A stretch of 64,000 bases of DNA from Rhodobacteraceae bacterium UBA6213 (GCA_002421605.1 DISJ01000012.1:90063-154062); one strand, 5' to 3'. Shown: positions 18,262 through 27,392, counted from the stretch's first letter. Made by a program: numbers and translations. The notes: a model not told the origin generated them from the letters alone.

Positions 18262-18951
18262 CTATCCGCGTTGAACCGAAGGTGTACGACTCCCGACAAA
18301 ATCATCCCATTCCAGCCATTCTGTGCCGGTGCCAGAAGAGACTACGTTTCGTGCGATGGCCGCGCCCAGATCCGCAACCTTGATGCCGCGAAGCTTGCGC
18401 ATTGGACCAAAGAGGATCGAGCCAAGCAGCGGCCAGACAGCAAGCACCACGGCTTGCGAAAGCCCGTATCGATTCTTTGGCGTCAAGATCATGCTTGGGT
18501 GAAAAAGGCTCAGGTGCTCGAAAGCGAGGTTTTCAAGGCCATCTTCAAGTTCGCCCTTGCTGCGCAGAAAAAACGAGCGGGACTTTGAACTGGCACCGAT
18601 TGAACTCAAAAGCTGAAAATGCTCAACGCCCGCGGCTTTGCAGAAGGTGGCAAATTGTAGCGGAACGTCCTTGTCGATTTTCGTGAACTGCTCTTTGGAA
18701 GCCTTCGACGGCTCTCCCACACCGAGCGTGCAAATAGCGGTCGTGTGGCCCGGCAAAAACGTCTGGTAGGTTTCGGGATCGAACAAATCTACGATATGTT
18801 GTTCGACCTTTTTGCTGCCCACCCCATCAAGATGCCTGCGGCCAAGCACTGTGACTCGCTTGACGCTGCCCATCTGCGTCAACACCTTCAGTGCCTCGCT
18901 ACCAACAGCACCAGTCGCACCAATCATCACTACGCTTTTGTATTTCGACAT
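18262..18951 (-). CDS. Atypical SDR oxidoreductase (HTATIP2/TIP30-like)
   Basis: 229 residues with an N-terminal Rossmann fold. The dinucleotide motif is VVMIGATGAVGSEAL (GATGxVG), and ICTLGVGEPSKASKEQ and FQLLSSIGASSKS follow, as in atypical short-chain dehydrogenases of the HTATIP2 group. The classical YxxxK pair is not clear, as is usual in this group (RSKGELE). NAD(P) binding is likely; the substrate is unknown. Confidence 0.82.
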   Translation of the reverse strand: MSKYKSVVMIGATGAVGSEALKVLTQMGSVKRVTVLGRRHLDGVGSKKVEQHIVDLFDPETYQTFLPGHTTAICTLGVGEPSKASKEQFTKIDKDVPLQFATFCKAAGVEHFQLLSSIGASSKSRSFFLRSKGELEDGLENLAFEHLSLFHPSMILTPKNRYGLSQAVVLAVWPLLGSILFGPMRKLRGIKVADLGAAIARNVVSSGTGTEWLEWDDFVGSRTPSVQRG

Positions 18952-19106
18952 TGTGGTTCTTTCAATTTCTGCCGCATGACGATGGATACTGCGCGCACAA
19001 GACTAAAGGTTGTACCCTTCAACGACCTGCGACCAATGCGCAGCAAGCGCTGCAGTTCCGCGCTGGCTGAGCCGCTGAAGGTCGGTTTGTATTGTGTGAA
19101 TCTGGC

Positions 19107-19476
19107 GCTACTTCCCCTTCGCGGGCATCGTCTTCGAGGAATACACGGGCACCGTCACGCTGTCCACAAAGGCGACCGAACGGCTGGTTCCCGCCAGCGA
19201 GGGCATCGCGTTCCCCTTGGGCACGATGGACACCTTCACCACCTACGGCGGGCCCGCAAGCCTGCTGGAGGCGGAGGGGCGGTTGAAAAGCACGGGCCGC
19301 GCCGTGCCGTCTCGCTCCAAGACCGGCCGCGGGCTGACGACGGTGCCGATCTTCCTCTTGGTGCCGCAGATCAAGCAGCGCAAGCGGCTCGATCTGGCGC
19401 GGGATGCCGAGCGGCCATCGACGCCGTGCCGGAGCGGATCGTGTCGGGCTGGGTGGAGGGGCGAACAATTCTCTAA
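19107..19476 (+). pseudogene. Phage structural gene fragment (DUF6441-like), frameshifted
   Basis: A continuous reading beginning RYFPFAGIVFEEYTGTVTL and passing GIAFPLGTMDTFTTYGGPA, VPIFLLVPQIKQRKRLDLA and AIDAVPERIVSGWVEG looks like the C-terminal two-thirds of a DUF6441-type tail/neck protein of Rhodobacterales phages. It has no start. One base is missing near 19412 (GAGCGG followed by CCATCG), after which the reading continues in another frame to a stop at 19476. It is a prophage scar beside IS remnants. Confidence 0.6.
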
Positions 19477-19802
19477 TCCGACGGTTTCTCGGCCCAAACC
19501 AAGAACTCGAAAGTTCCACCCTCACGCACAGCTTGGTCGACAATATTCACGTCGTGCGCCCTCGACCGATCAGGATCGGCAAAAAATGTCCAATCCTCCT
19601 CATGCTCGGGCATTACCAGAACGTCATAGTCAAGGCGTCGCCCAGTTCTTCCCCCAGCCGTCTTTGTTGCCTCCATACGGGCTATGCTGAATCCGGCATC
19701 TGCAAGATAGTTGTTGAACGCACAAAGCTGATCCAACGACAATCGGACCTACTTCTTTCCGCGGAGAAGTTCATGCATGAAGGCTTGCATCTTGTCTTCC
19801 AT
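19473..19802 (-). pseudogene. Hypothetical small protein interrupted by an in-frame TAG
   Basis: From ATG 19802 the frame reads MEDKMQAFMHELLRGKK, hits TAG at 19749-19751, then continues without interruption as VRLSLDQLCAFNNYLADAGF to ADPDRSRAHDVNIVDQA and stops at 19473. The downstream part alone could start at TTG 19742 (89 residues). The simplest reading is a 109-residue gene with a nonsense mutation; two short genes are the alternative. I do not recognise the protein. Its stop overlaps the phage fragment. Confidence 0.45.
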
Positions 19803-19804
19803 GG

Positions 19805-19987
19805 CTACTCCAGCGGCCGAATAAATTCCTGCAGATCGTTTTCCGGTGCGCGCAATGGCACATTTCTGTTACTGACCGCGACGACTTCACCGTCCGAGTT
19901 CAATATCACCCAATGCCGTCGCGGCCAGTAAGCAGAGTCATTTCCTGCCCCTTGTAGGGACCGAATCCACAAATTACCCCACTCAAA
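19805..19987 (-). pseudogene. 3' remnant of an unknown gene truncated at the IS6 element
   Basis: A frame open for 60 codons (GNLWIRSLQGAGNDSAYWPR, then HWVILNSDGEVVAVSNRN, ending EFIRPLE) with no start. It begins seven bases from the end of the IS6 remnant, so its 5' part was probably lost during that insertion or a later deletion. It lies just upstream of the TAG-interrupted gene in the same direction, so both may have been one operon. Confidence 0.45.
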
Positions 19988-19993
19988 TCAGGG

Positions 19994-20474
19994 TTAGGCG
20001 CGCAGCTGGTCATTCTCTTTAAGTTCGGGGATTACATTCACCGCCTGAAGCCCGCAAAAATTGGCGAAGCTTTTATCAATGTTTACGGGGGCCGGTTGAC
20101 CATTTGAGGCAATAGCCTGCTTGAAATACCGTCGCGCCGCAGCTGTATCTCGGCGCTCTGAGAGCATGAAATCAAGGTTTTTTTCCGAAACGGTCAACAG
20201 CCTGGTACAAGTACGCCCACCTGCCACAAACCTTTACATAGGTCTCATCCATCCGCCAGGCTTTGGCCGTCGTGCGCTTTATGGCTTGGGCGGTAGCCGC
20301 GATCACCGGCGAAAACTTCACAATCCACCGGTTCAGCGTAGCGTGGCCGACGGGCACGCCGCGCTCGGCCTGGATTTTTTCGAGATCGCGGTAGGACACC
20401 GTGTAGCGCAGATAGAAGAACACCGCGAAGAGGGACACGCCCTTTGGAAACTGCGCACCTTTGAACGAGATCAT
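19994..20474 (-). pseudogene. IS6-family transposase remnant
   Basis: The first frame (20474 to 20172) reads MISFKGAQFPKGVSLFAVFF, YRDLEKIQAERGV, and WRMDETYVKVCGRWAYLYQA with the first catalytic Asp of the DDE set. The second frame (20190 to 19994) reads NLDFMLSERRDTAAARRYFK and VNIDKSFANFCGLQAVNVI with the second Asp, then stops early, losing the catalytic Glu. The frames meet at an A7 run (T7 at 20178-20184), consistent with one extra A. I could not identify terminal inverted repeats. Confidence 0.85.
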
Positions 20475-20640
20475 ATCGTATTCTCCACTCGGCCTAGTTC
20501 AAGGTAAGGATCGTCGACCCAACATCACTCAAAGAGCATGTGTCGAAGCTTGCGACAAAGCCACCGCTGCAAGATTATGGCCGTTGTTGTCGAATTTTCA
20601 TGCATTTTCAGTCTTGTGAGGACCGTGGTGCGAAAATTTC

Positions 20641-21210
20641 TCATCGGACGTTGCTGTGACCGTCACCAAAAAGGTGAAGTTCAACGGCCGGCGCGAGATA
20701 CTCCACAATGTCGTCTCGGGACATGGCCGCAACCGGAGGGATGGCCAGAATATAACGGCACAACGCGAAGCCGAACAATTGGCTGACGACAAGGCCCGCG
20801 CGCGTTTCAACCGTCTCCGGGTCGCCGAGCTGCGCCGCGGCCGGCAGAACCTGTTCGCGAAAGATAGTGCGGACCCGTTCTGCGGCCGCTTCGTTGGTCG
20901 ACGCCGCCCGCAGCAGGATCACCAGTCCCATGTCTTGGCCGCTTCCCTCCCAGAGATCTAGGAAATGCCTGACGAGCATCTCGCCGAACGGGCCAGGCCT
21001 TGCCGGATCGATTTTGGGCAACCCGAGTTCGACCTTTGATACCAGCGAAAAAAGCCCGTCCTTGCCGCCGAAATAGCGGATGATCATCGACGGGTCGATC
21101 GACGCGCGCTCGGCAATCGAGCGCACCGTTGTCCCCTGGTAGCCGTGTTCTGCGAACATTGCCCTCGCGGCATCAAGGATGGCTTCACGCGTACGATCTG
21201 ATTTGCGCAT
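20641..21210 (-). CDS. TetR-family repressor
   Basis: 189 residues. The N-terminal HTH reads ILDAARAMFAEHGYQGTTVR then SIAERASIDPSMIIRYFGGK, which is textbook TetR. The C-terminal ligand domain is of the TetR_C_33-like size (EMLVRHFLDLWEG). It is divergent from the HXXEE membrane gene, and two matching inverted repeats (GTCAAC-N4-GTTGAC) occupy the shared promoter, so it probably represses both itself and that gene. Confidence 0.92.
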   Translation of the reverse strand: MRKSDRTREAILDAARAMFAEHGYQGTTVRSIAERASIDPSMIIRYFGGKDGLFSLVSKVELGLPKIDPARPGPFGEMLVRHFLDLWEGSGQDMGLVILLRAASTNEAAAERVRTIFREQVLPAAAQLGDPETVETRAGLVVSQLFGFALCRYILAIPPVAAMSRDDIVEYLAPAVELHLFGDGHSNVR

Positions 21211-21253
21211 GACGTTTCCTTCTTCCTTGCCCGATTACCTTCGTAACCCTGTT

Positions 21254-21269
21254 TGTCAACAAGTGTTGA
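21254..21269. promoter_or_regulatory. Putative TetR operator 1
   Basis: GTCAAC, 4 nt, GTTGAC. The palindrome extends to 22 bases (TTTGTCAACA, AG, TGTTGACAAA). It is 44 nt upstream of the tetR start and shares its core with operator 2. Confidence 0.7.
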
Positions 21270-21291
21270 CAAACGCAAGCGCCCCGGCGTA

Positions 21292-21307
21292 TGTCAACGC
21301 TTGTTGA
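21292..21307. promoter_or_regulatory. Putative TetR operator 2
   Basis: GTCAAC, 4 nt, GTTGAC, the same core and spacing as operator 1, 38 bp away (centre to centre) and 43 nt before the HXXEE gene start. The spacer differs, so the repeat is not a simple duplication. Confidence 0.7.
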
Positions 21308-21350
21308 CTTTTGCCGCGACCGGCGGCGCCAACCTGCAAAGGAGATTTTC

Positions 21351-21983
21351 ATGAGCAAACAGACAGTCAGCCGCAGGGATCTTGCGGTCGGCACGCTCTT
21401 GGCCCTGATCATCGGAACAACCTTCGTTTTGATCGGGGGCAGGCCGCTTGTCGTGACCTTCATTCCCGGCCTCGTCGTGGCCTGGGCTATTTTCGCCTGG
21501 CTGCACGGAACGCAGACAGCATTGCCGGAAGGCGGCAAGCTCTATCCGCTCTACTACGCTGTCTTCGCCTGGCAGTTTGTTCACTTCTTCGAGGAGTACC
21601 TAACCGGCTTCCGGATCCAGTTTCCCGAACTCTACGGCGCATCACCCTTCAGTGCAGAGCTTTTTGTCGGCGTCAACATGTTCTCTTACTTTGTCTTTGC
21701 CGTCGGCTTCATTCTCGTTTTCGAGAAAGGGCTGAAGTTCCTGCTGATCCCGGTTTTGTTTTATATCGTCTATGGGGCCCTCGGTAACGCCATCGCCCAT
21801 GTCTGGTGGGTCATTTGGAAAGGCGGCTATTTCCCCGGATTCTTCACAGCGCTGGCCTACTGGATTCTTGGGCCGCTGTTGCTTTCTCGTTTTGTGGGGT
21901 CGCTTGGGCGCGCCTATGCGATCACTGCGCTCTTCGCCGTCATCCTGATCCCGGCGATCACACTGACGATGTCGCCAGTTTAA
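21351..21983 (+). CDS. HXXEE-domain membrane protein
   Basis: 210 residues, about six transmembrane helices. The signature HFFEE occurs in FAWQFVHFFEEYLTGF, and a later conserved NAIAHVWWVIWKGGYFPG is also typical of the HXXEE family. ATG 21351 follows AAAGGAGATTTTC. The His/Glu set suggests a membrane metal site, but no function is established. The start upstream at 21291 would overlap operator 2 and is rejected. Probably TetR-controlled. Confidence 0.85.
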   Translation: MSKQTVSRRDLAVGTLLALIIGTTFVLIGGRPLVVTFIPGLVVAWAIFAWLHGTQTALPEGGKLYPLYYAVFAWQFVHFFEEYLTGFRIQFPELYGASPFSAELFVGVNMFSYFVFAVGFILVFEKGLKFLLIPVLFYIVYGALGNAIAHVWWVIWKGGYFPGFFTALAYWILGPLLLSRFVGSLGRAYAITALFAVILIPAITLTMSPV

Positions 21984-22114
21984 CGATTTGCCAAAGGAAG
22001 TCAGCTCTTTGGCGTCAGATATGGCTCTGTTGATGGCGTGGTTGCCCCTCCCGACGGCATCGCAATGTGCCATTGTGGTGAGTGTTAAAGCCATCACAAA
22101 AGGAAGGAGCATCC

Positions 22115-22598
22115 ATGTCCGAAGTTACTCTCATCGGTATCGACTTGGCAAAGTGCGTTTTCAAGCTGCACAGGTGCGCGCAGTGACGGTTCGGTCGCGT
22201 TTCGCAAGAAGCTGTCACGGGGGCAGTTGCTCGCGTTCGTGGCACAGCAGCCCAAGTGTCTGATCGCCATTCCCCCGGAGCGCATCTTGGACCTCAAGCG
22301 CGCCGACAAAGTGGAAGTGCTCGAAGCGCGGCTCCTGGGGCTGGCAACCTCGCTGGCGGCACTGGAACGGGTCAACGAGCCGGAGTTTATGCAGTTCGCT
22401 GGCACGGCTGCCCCAGCGCCTCCTTGGCCGCTTCGCCGACCACAGTGTCCCGCTCGATCTACGCATGGCAAAGGCGGCGGCACGGTATGCTGGGTTGATG
22501 GGGCAAGAGGGGAATGTCTCGGCCCTGAGCTGGCGAACGCCGACTGCCCTACGGACGGCCGCTTTTTTGCTGCGGATACGAGGCAAGATGTGCCGCTC
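22115..22598 (+). pseudogene. IS110-family transposase 5' remnant and degenerate DNA
   Basis: ATG 22115 after AGGAAGG gives MSEVTLIGIDLAKCVFKLH, the DEDD-transposase N-terminus of IS110. One extra A near 22173 shifts the frame; the reading then continues SDGSVAFRKKLSRGQLLAFV and QQPKCLIA to about 22268, where homology ends. The sequence after that (RADKVEVLEARLLGLATSL, RLLGRFADHSVPLDLRMAKA) is protein-like in changing frames and weakly resembles a PIN/VapC toxin, but I would not name it. Confidence 0.7.
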
Positions 22599-23732
22599 CT
22601 ATTTCTTCTTTGGATCGGTCACCTTGTAGCTCCCGGCGCTTCCCGCGGGCGGAGTGGTCGGTTGTGGGCTCGGTATTGCTTGGGGTTCCGGTTCGGGCTG
22701 CGGGATTGGCCCAACGCCTGCGTTAACCGCTTGGTAGCTCGCGGCGTAGGGGACAAAGTCGAGGACCCGCAAGCGGAGCGCTGCGCTATGACGCTCATAG
22801 ACGGCCGAAAGTACAAAATCAGCTGTGAGGGGTGATGCAAAATAGACAAGCACCTCGTCGTCATCTGCGATATAGGCGACCGGCGCCAGCCCTTGCATCG
22901 TTTCGGGTTGGATCTGCGCGATCACATCGGCCAAGTCGGGCGGGGTGCGGCTCGCTTGCTCCAGAAGGGGCGAAAAACCATCCGTGACAGCGGTTACGAT
23001 GAACGCCACGACAGCTTCGCGCAGCGGTTGAAACAGCGGGTCTTCTTCTACGGCAGAATACTCGATTGCCTGCAGGCGCATCTGGTTTTCAAACACCCGC
23101 AACGCGATCAGGGGCGACAGGAACTCGGCGACATCTTCGCGGTTTTCAACCCCGAGCCCACGCCGCCAATTCGCGACAAACGCAGGGTTATCGAACTTGG
23201 CCTCAAACGCATCAACCGTGGCGGCCAGCGCCGAAATCATGGCGATCGAGGGGTGCGCGCCCGCGCGTTGCCATGCGGGAAGCGGATCGATCTCGGACCC
23301 GCGCAGAAGGTCGCCCGGCAACCATTCAAGGTCGATCAACTCGAGGCTTTCGGGCAGATACTGCCACTCAGTGATCACGGCGGTGTCGACCCAGGGGTTG
23401 TAGAACATCACGAAGGTCTGCGCCGCGCCCACACCGGTTGCGGCATAGACCGACGCCCCCATCAGGTAGCGCCAGCCGTCGGGCCCGCTGCCCCACTCCT
23501 CCATCGCCGCATTCATCGCCTGCAGCGACGCGCGGGCTGCGTGCGTGCGGGCCTTTGCCGCGACGTCTTCCGGGTCGTCGATCATCGCGTTGCGAAAATC
23601 CATCGCAAGATAGATATCCATCACCTCGGCGCGGTTCGGGTGCTCTGGCGAGGCACCGCCGGTTGCGGGAAACCCCAAAAGCAGCGCCAGCGCGGCGATC
23701 CGAAGCAGATCATGCAAGAAGCCTGATGTCAT
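22599..23732 (-). CDS. Secreted hypothetical protein with proline-rich tail
   Basis: 377 residues. A signal peptide ends near ATGGASPEHP. The body is alpha-helical in character (AKARTHAARASLQAMNAAME, ALAATVDAFEAKF) and the C-terminus is a low-complexity Pro/Glu stretch (PIPQPEPEPQAIPSPQPTT) ending in DPKKK. AGGTGA precedes ATG 23732. It starts 4 nt after the stop of the upstream frameshifted gene, so the two form an operon. No family recognised; periplasmic or surface location is inferred. Confidence 0.65.
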   Translation of the reverse strand: MTSGFLHDLLRIAALALLLGFPATGGASPEHPNRAEVMDIYLAMDFRNAMIDDPEDVAAKARTHAARASLQAMNAAMEEWGSGPDGWRYLMGASVYAATGVGAAQTFVMFYNPWVDTAVITEWQYLPESLELIDLEWLPGDLLRGSEIDPLPAWQRAGAHPSIAMISALAATVDAFEAKFDNPAFVANWRRGLGVENREDVAEFLSPLIALRVFENQMRLQAIEYSAVEEDPLFQPLREAVVAFIVTAVTDGFSPLLEQASRTPPDLADVIAQIQPETMQGLAPVAYIADDDEVLVYFASPLTADFVLSAVYERHSAALRLRVLDFVPYAASYQAVNAGVGPIPQPEPEPQAIPSPQPTTPPAGSAGSYKVTDPKKK

Positions 23733-23736
23733 GGGA

Positions 23737-25250
23737 TCACCTCACGCGCTCTGGCGGCGCGACGCCGTGTTGGAAGAAAACGGGTGGCAGCTCGAATTCG
23801 ATGGCGAGGACGTCGTCTGCGGTCAGGTCGGGCAGAAGGAGGGTGCCCTGTTCTGCGGTACCGACGATTTCGAAGTCAATCGTGGTGCGAACGGCGTAGC
23901 CGTTGCTCTCCATGTCCCGGGCCAGCCATGTTCCCGAGTAGTGGAGGTAGTCGTTTTCCCAACTGGCGTCGTTGTCAAACGTCTGGTTGACCTCAGACTC
24001 CATCGTCATCACAAGCTTTCCGCTGACGTCGACAAGGCCGGAAATTCGCCCACTGTGAAAGCGACGCATGTATTCGACATCGTCGCGATCCGGATACCCG
24101 ACGTTGAAATTGCGCCACCAATCCTGAAAAATTCCGTTCAAGGCATTCCCGGATACAATGCCCATCAACAAAGATTCTCTTTCGATATGCACGACGCCCT
24201 CGCCGGATTCATAGTGCAAAGGCTCGTTGCACCGCTGTATGAAATATCCGTCTCGAACCGAGAGCACCATGCATTCCACCGGAGTCCCGGATGCGATTTC
24301 CCCTTCCATGTTCACGTCGTTTCCACCGGTCGACCCGTCGTTCATTTGCCAGTTGACTCGAATTGGCACCGCATCAAAACTTGTCACCGCGACCACTTCC
24401 GGCGTATCGGGCTGCGGCCCGGCGCCGCCATCGACGTCCCCACTCACAGCAGTAAGGCGCAGGATTGTGGGTAGGGGCATCAGCTCGACCGAGCGCAGCC
24501 CGAACTCGCCGGACGTCTGGTGATAGCTCTCGTAGATCGGCTTCATGTCCAGCGCAGCCTGACGGCGCAGAGTTTCCTCAAGCGCGCGGACAAGCGCAGT
24601 GCGCGTGTCAAACAGCGGTGCGATCATGCCTTCGATTGCGCCGCTCACGCTGGCCTTCATCAAGAGATCGTAGGCAGTCGTGGCGATGAACCCACCGGCA
24701 TCTTGCCGACCGCGCCGCCGATGCACTCGCCCACCGCCGTGCCCACCACCGGCAGCGACGATCCGATGGTCGCGCCAATTGCGCTGCCGGCGAGGCCCGA
24801 GGCGACGGTGGCACCATAGACAAAAGCTTCGCCAACCGCGAGCGCCCCGGCCCCTGCCGTCGCGCCCTGGTAGTCACCCCCAGCCGCACGCCCCACGACA
24901 TCCGGCAACGCCTCAGCTCCGAGCAGCGCCCAAGGCGCAAACCGGAAGGGGACGGAGCGCGAAAGATTGCCGGTGGCCCGGTTCAGGTTCTTGAAATTGC
25001 GCCGCCAGCCCTGCGCGATGAGCTTTCTGTCGGGGGCAGACAGGCTCGTGAAATCCGCAAAGTTGCCTGCGTTGTAGCTGGTCCGGAAGGTCTGGGTGCC
25101 AAACTGATTGAACGACTCCCCGCCCGCCTGCAGCGCTGTGCCAATGGCCTGATTGTATTGCTCCCCGAGGTTGGGGCGATCGTCTGCCATAGCTGGTGCA
25201 GCCAGCAAGAGCAGGATCGAGGCGAGGAAGCGGGCGAGGAAGGCGTTCAT
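23737..25250 (-). pseudogene. Secreted glycine-zipper protein, single frameshift
   Basis: From ATG 25250: signal peptide (FLASILLLLAAPAMA), then a region up to a glycine-zipper segment (GLAGSAIGATIGSSLPVVG, GECIGGAVGK). Near 24700 one base appears missing (GGCAAGATGCC); restoring it continues DAGGFIATTAYDLLMKASVS and the frame stays open to 23737, giving about 504 residues. The second half has many Asp/Asn and cysteines (ECMVLSVRDGYFIQRC). Without the base, the product ends after about 196 residues. It could be a recent null allele or an assembly error. Function unknown; it is coupled to the secreted protein downstream. Confidence 0.55.
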
Positions 25251-25262
25251 GGAAATCCGCAT

Positions 25263-25617
25263 GGTCTGAATCGTAAAGTAGAATGAGATTGTCGCAATTG
25301 ATGTGTGTCAATGTTGACGATGTGGCGGATAATGAATGATAGCGAACGGGAAGTGTCGGCCTTCCAATGCACCCTTGGGCCAGCCAAGCGGTCATTCATT
25401 CAGAATGCAGCGAATGTCGGCTTCCCGCCCATACCCCCCCTTTCCCCTATCGGGTAGTGCCTAGGGGGTTGAGTGGGCAACCATGGCAAATGGCCCCCTC
25501 GGGGACGAATCTGGGTGCAAGGGCTGGTGCAGGCCGACATCCCGCGCGTTAGACGCGCCGAGCGCGAACGAGGGCAGGTGCAGCCTGCTAGGCGCGTCGG
25601 GTGATGCGTGGCTCGGC
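25263..25617. other. Intergenic region
   Basis: About 355 bases between the frameshifted secreted gene and the small 56-residue gene. No coding or RNA feature convinces me. A promoter for the secreted-protein operon should lie near 25260-25330, where the DNA is relatively AT-rich. Confidence 0.4.
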
Positions 25618-25788
25618 TCAGGAATGGCTCAGGGTGCCAACATGCCCCCAATGGATCTCTTCGGGGTTCGTCGCGAAGTGGTCTGCGCTGAATGCGATGA
25701 GGCGTTCCAGCATCGCGTCGATCTCGGCCTTGGCGGCAATAAAGGCATCAAGCGCCTTGGTGTTATCGATCTGACGGCAGCTGGCCAT
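25618..25788 (-). CDS. Small acidic hypothetical protein, 56 aa
   Basis: ATG 25788 after AAAGGAACGCCGCC encodes MASCRQIDNTKALDAFIAAK, then AEIDAMLERLIAFSADHFA and TNPEEIHWGHVGTLSHS. The composition, ribosome site and amphipathic helix (KALDAFIAAKAEIDAMLERL) argue for a real gene. It resembles small proteins common in Rhodobacterales accessory regions, but I cannot name a family. Larger open frames on both strands over the same bases look like shadows. Confidence 0.65.
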   Translation of the reverse strand: MASCRQIDNTKALDAFIAAKAEIDAMLERLIAFSADHFATNPEEIHWGHVGTLSHS

Positions 25789-26121
25789 GGCGGCGTTCCT
25801 TTGGTGAGTTGCATCGCTCCGGTGCTATGAGATTCGCTCCGTCGCGAACTCTAATCAACTGAATCCGAAGCACTATCATTGCGGCCGAAGAAAAGAGTCG
25901 ATCTTGGCGGGCTTAGCCAGAGTAAGCTTGATGCTGATTCCATGCTCGCGCGCGTGCAGCCAAGAGGTCGCGTAAGGCGCGGTTACTGGTGGACTATGCG
26001 GCGGCGCGATCATAGCTGCAGTATCGCCAACGTAGTACGGCCAATGACCGACACCGAAGATCAGCGGCCAGCCCTGGCCACGCGGCGACCGGTGCTTTTT
26101 TAGCGGTGGGGCGAACAAACC
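25789..26121. other. Intergenic region, possible minus-strand remnant
   Basis: About 330 bases. A minus-strand frame (25876-26118) reads YYVGDTAAMIAPPHSPPVT and HGISIKLTLAKPAKIDSFL, which may be a remnant, but there is no start signal or recognisable domain. Confidence 0.35.
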
Positions 26122-27276
26122 CTATGCAACGCGGCGCCCTTGCACCCATGTGCCACGCAGTGCCGCCGCCCCGGCAATGCGGGCCACGCGCACCAGATCG
26201 GCGCGCGCGCCGGGCACGACGCGGCCACGGTCAGGCAGCCCCACCGCCTCGGCAGGGGTAGCGGTCACCGTGGCAATACCGCGCGCCATGTCGCCCCAGA
26301 GATCGCCCAGCATCAGTGCCGTCGACAGAAGCGACGAGGGCACGTAATCCGACGAGACGATGTCGAGCAGACCTTCGCGTGCCAGGTCGGCCGCTGCTAC
26401 ATTGCCCGAATGCGAGCCGCCGCGGATCAGGTTTGGCGCGCCCATCATCACCTTGATACCGTGATCGTGGCAGGCGCGCGCCGCATCGGGCGTGGTGGGA
26501 AATTCGGCCACCACCGCGCCATGCACTGCCGAGCGCACGACTTGTTCGGCAGTGGTGTCGTCATGGCTGGCCAAGGTCGCGCCATAGCGGCGCGCGGCCG
26601 CCACAGCAGCCGTTTCATGTGCTTCGCCTAGCCGCAGGCTCAGCGCCCGCTGCTCATCGACGTGACGCTGAAAATCGGCATCGGTCACGCCATGCTTGCC
26701 CTGCATGTATTCGCGCAGCTTGCCGACATCGCGAAACTGGCGCTCGCCCGGGGTGTGATCCATCAGACTGAGAATGCCGATACGGTCGGCGGGGCCGAAC
26801 TTGTCCAGCTCCTCGATCAGTGTTTCGGAACAGACCTCGGCACGCAGGTGCAGAAAATGACTGATTCGCAGCGCGCCCCGGGCGCGCAGATCAAGGATTT
26901 CGTCGGCCACCGCTCGCGCATACTCGCCGTAGTTGGCCTTGGCGTTCGACACCACCGACCCCACGCGCAGCGCGTCGAACACTGTGGTTATGCCCACCGA
27001 AGCAAGCTCGGCGTCATGGGCGATGATCGCCGCGCCGTGCGGCCAGTTGACCCGCGGGCGGGGCTCGATGTGGCGCTCGAGATTGTCGGTGTGCAATTCG
27101 ATCAGCCCCGGCATCAGCAGATCGCCTTCGCAGTCGATCGCGCCGGGGTGGACCGCCCGGCCCGTGTCGATCGCCGCGATATGACCATCGACCAACAACA
27201 GCGCGCCGCGCAGAACCTCGTGCGGCAGCACCAGCGTCGCATTAGCCAAAACGGTTTCGCTCAAGGGATGCTCCAT
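26122..27276 (-). CDS. phnM: RPnTP diphosphatase PhnM (system 1)
   Basis: Amidohydrolase-fold enzyme that splits alpha-D-ribose 1-methylphosphonate 5-triphosphate to the 5-phosphate and pyrophosphate, after PhnGHIL and before the C-P cleavage by PhnJ. The 384-residue protein shows LIELHTDNLERHIEPRP (metal HxD), MDHTPGERQFRD, LASHDD and IVSSDYVPSSLL, all canonical. ATG 27276 (MEHPLSETVLAN) is chosen over an extension. It is separated from the rest of the operon by the convergent phnN/DUF1045 pair and has its own upstream region with Pho-box-like repeats. Confidence 0.93.
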   Translation of the reverse strand: MEHPLSETVLANATLVLPHEVLRGALLLVDGHIAAIDTGRAVHPGAIDCEGDLLMPGLIELHTDNLERHIEPRPRVNWPHGAAIIAHDAELASVGITTVFDALRVGSVVSNAKANYGEYARAVADEILDLRARGALRISHFLHLRAEVCSETLIEELDKFGPADRIGILSLMDHTPGERQFRDVGKLREYMQGKHGVTDADFQRHVDEQRALSLRLGEAHETAAVAAARRYGATLASHDDTTAEQVVRSAVHGAVVAEFPTTPDAARACHDHGIKVMMGAPNLIRGGSHSGNVAAADLAREGLLDIVSSDYVPSSLLSTALMLGDLWGDMARGIATVTATPAEAVGLPDRGRVVPGARADLVRVARIAGAAALRGTWVQGRRVA

Positions 27277-27344
27277 GCGGTTCGGGGCGGGCTGGGCAAA
27301 AAACCTCTCGTTTCTCGCGCGCTCTGTCGCCATGACATGCCAGT

Positions 27345-27362
27345 GTCACAGCCGAGTGACAA
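27345..27362 (-). promoter_or_regulatory. Pho-box-like repeat upstream of phnM / DUF1045 gene
   Basis: On the minus strand TTGTCAC, 4 nt, CTGTGAC. The two 7-base units are 11 bp apart, as in a PhoB box (CTGTCAT units). A third, looser copy (ATGTCAT) lies just beyond. The site is in the 116-bp divergent region between phnM (start 27276) and the DUF1045 gene (27393). Confidence 0.5.
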
Positions 27363-27392
27363 AGCAGGTGCCGACGCAGCCGGGGATAAGCA

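Noticed and set aside
20178..20184. Programmed frameshift at the A7 run in the IS6 transposase
   Set aside because: The run looks like a slippery site, but joining the two frames needs a +1 (or -2) shift, not the usual -1, and the element is also truncated before its last catalytic residue. A one-base insertion is simpler.
22400..22590. VapC-type toxin gene
   Set aside because: Only short, frame-changing resemblance (RFADHSVPLDL, FAADTRQD); no antitoxin and no intact acidic triad. Left as degenerate DNA.
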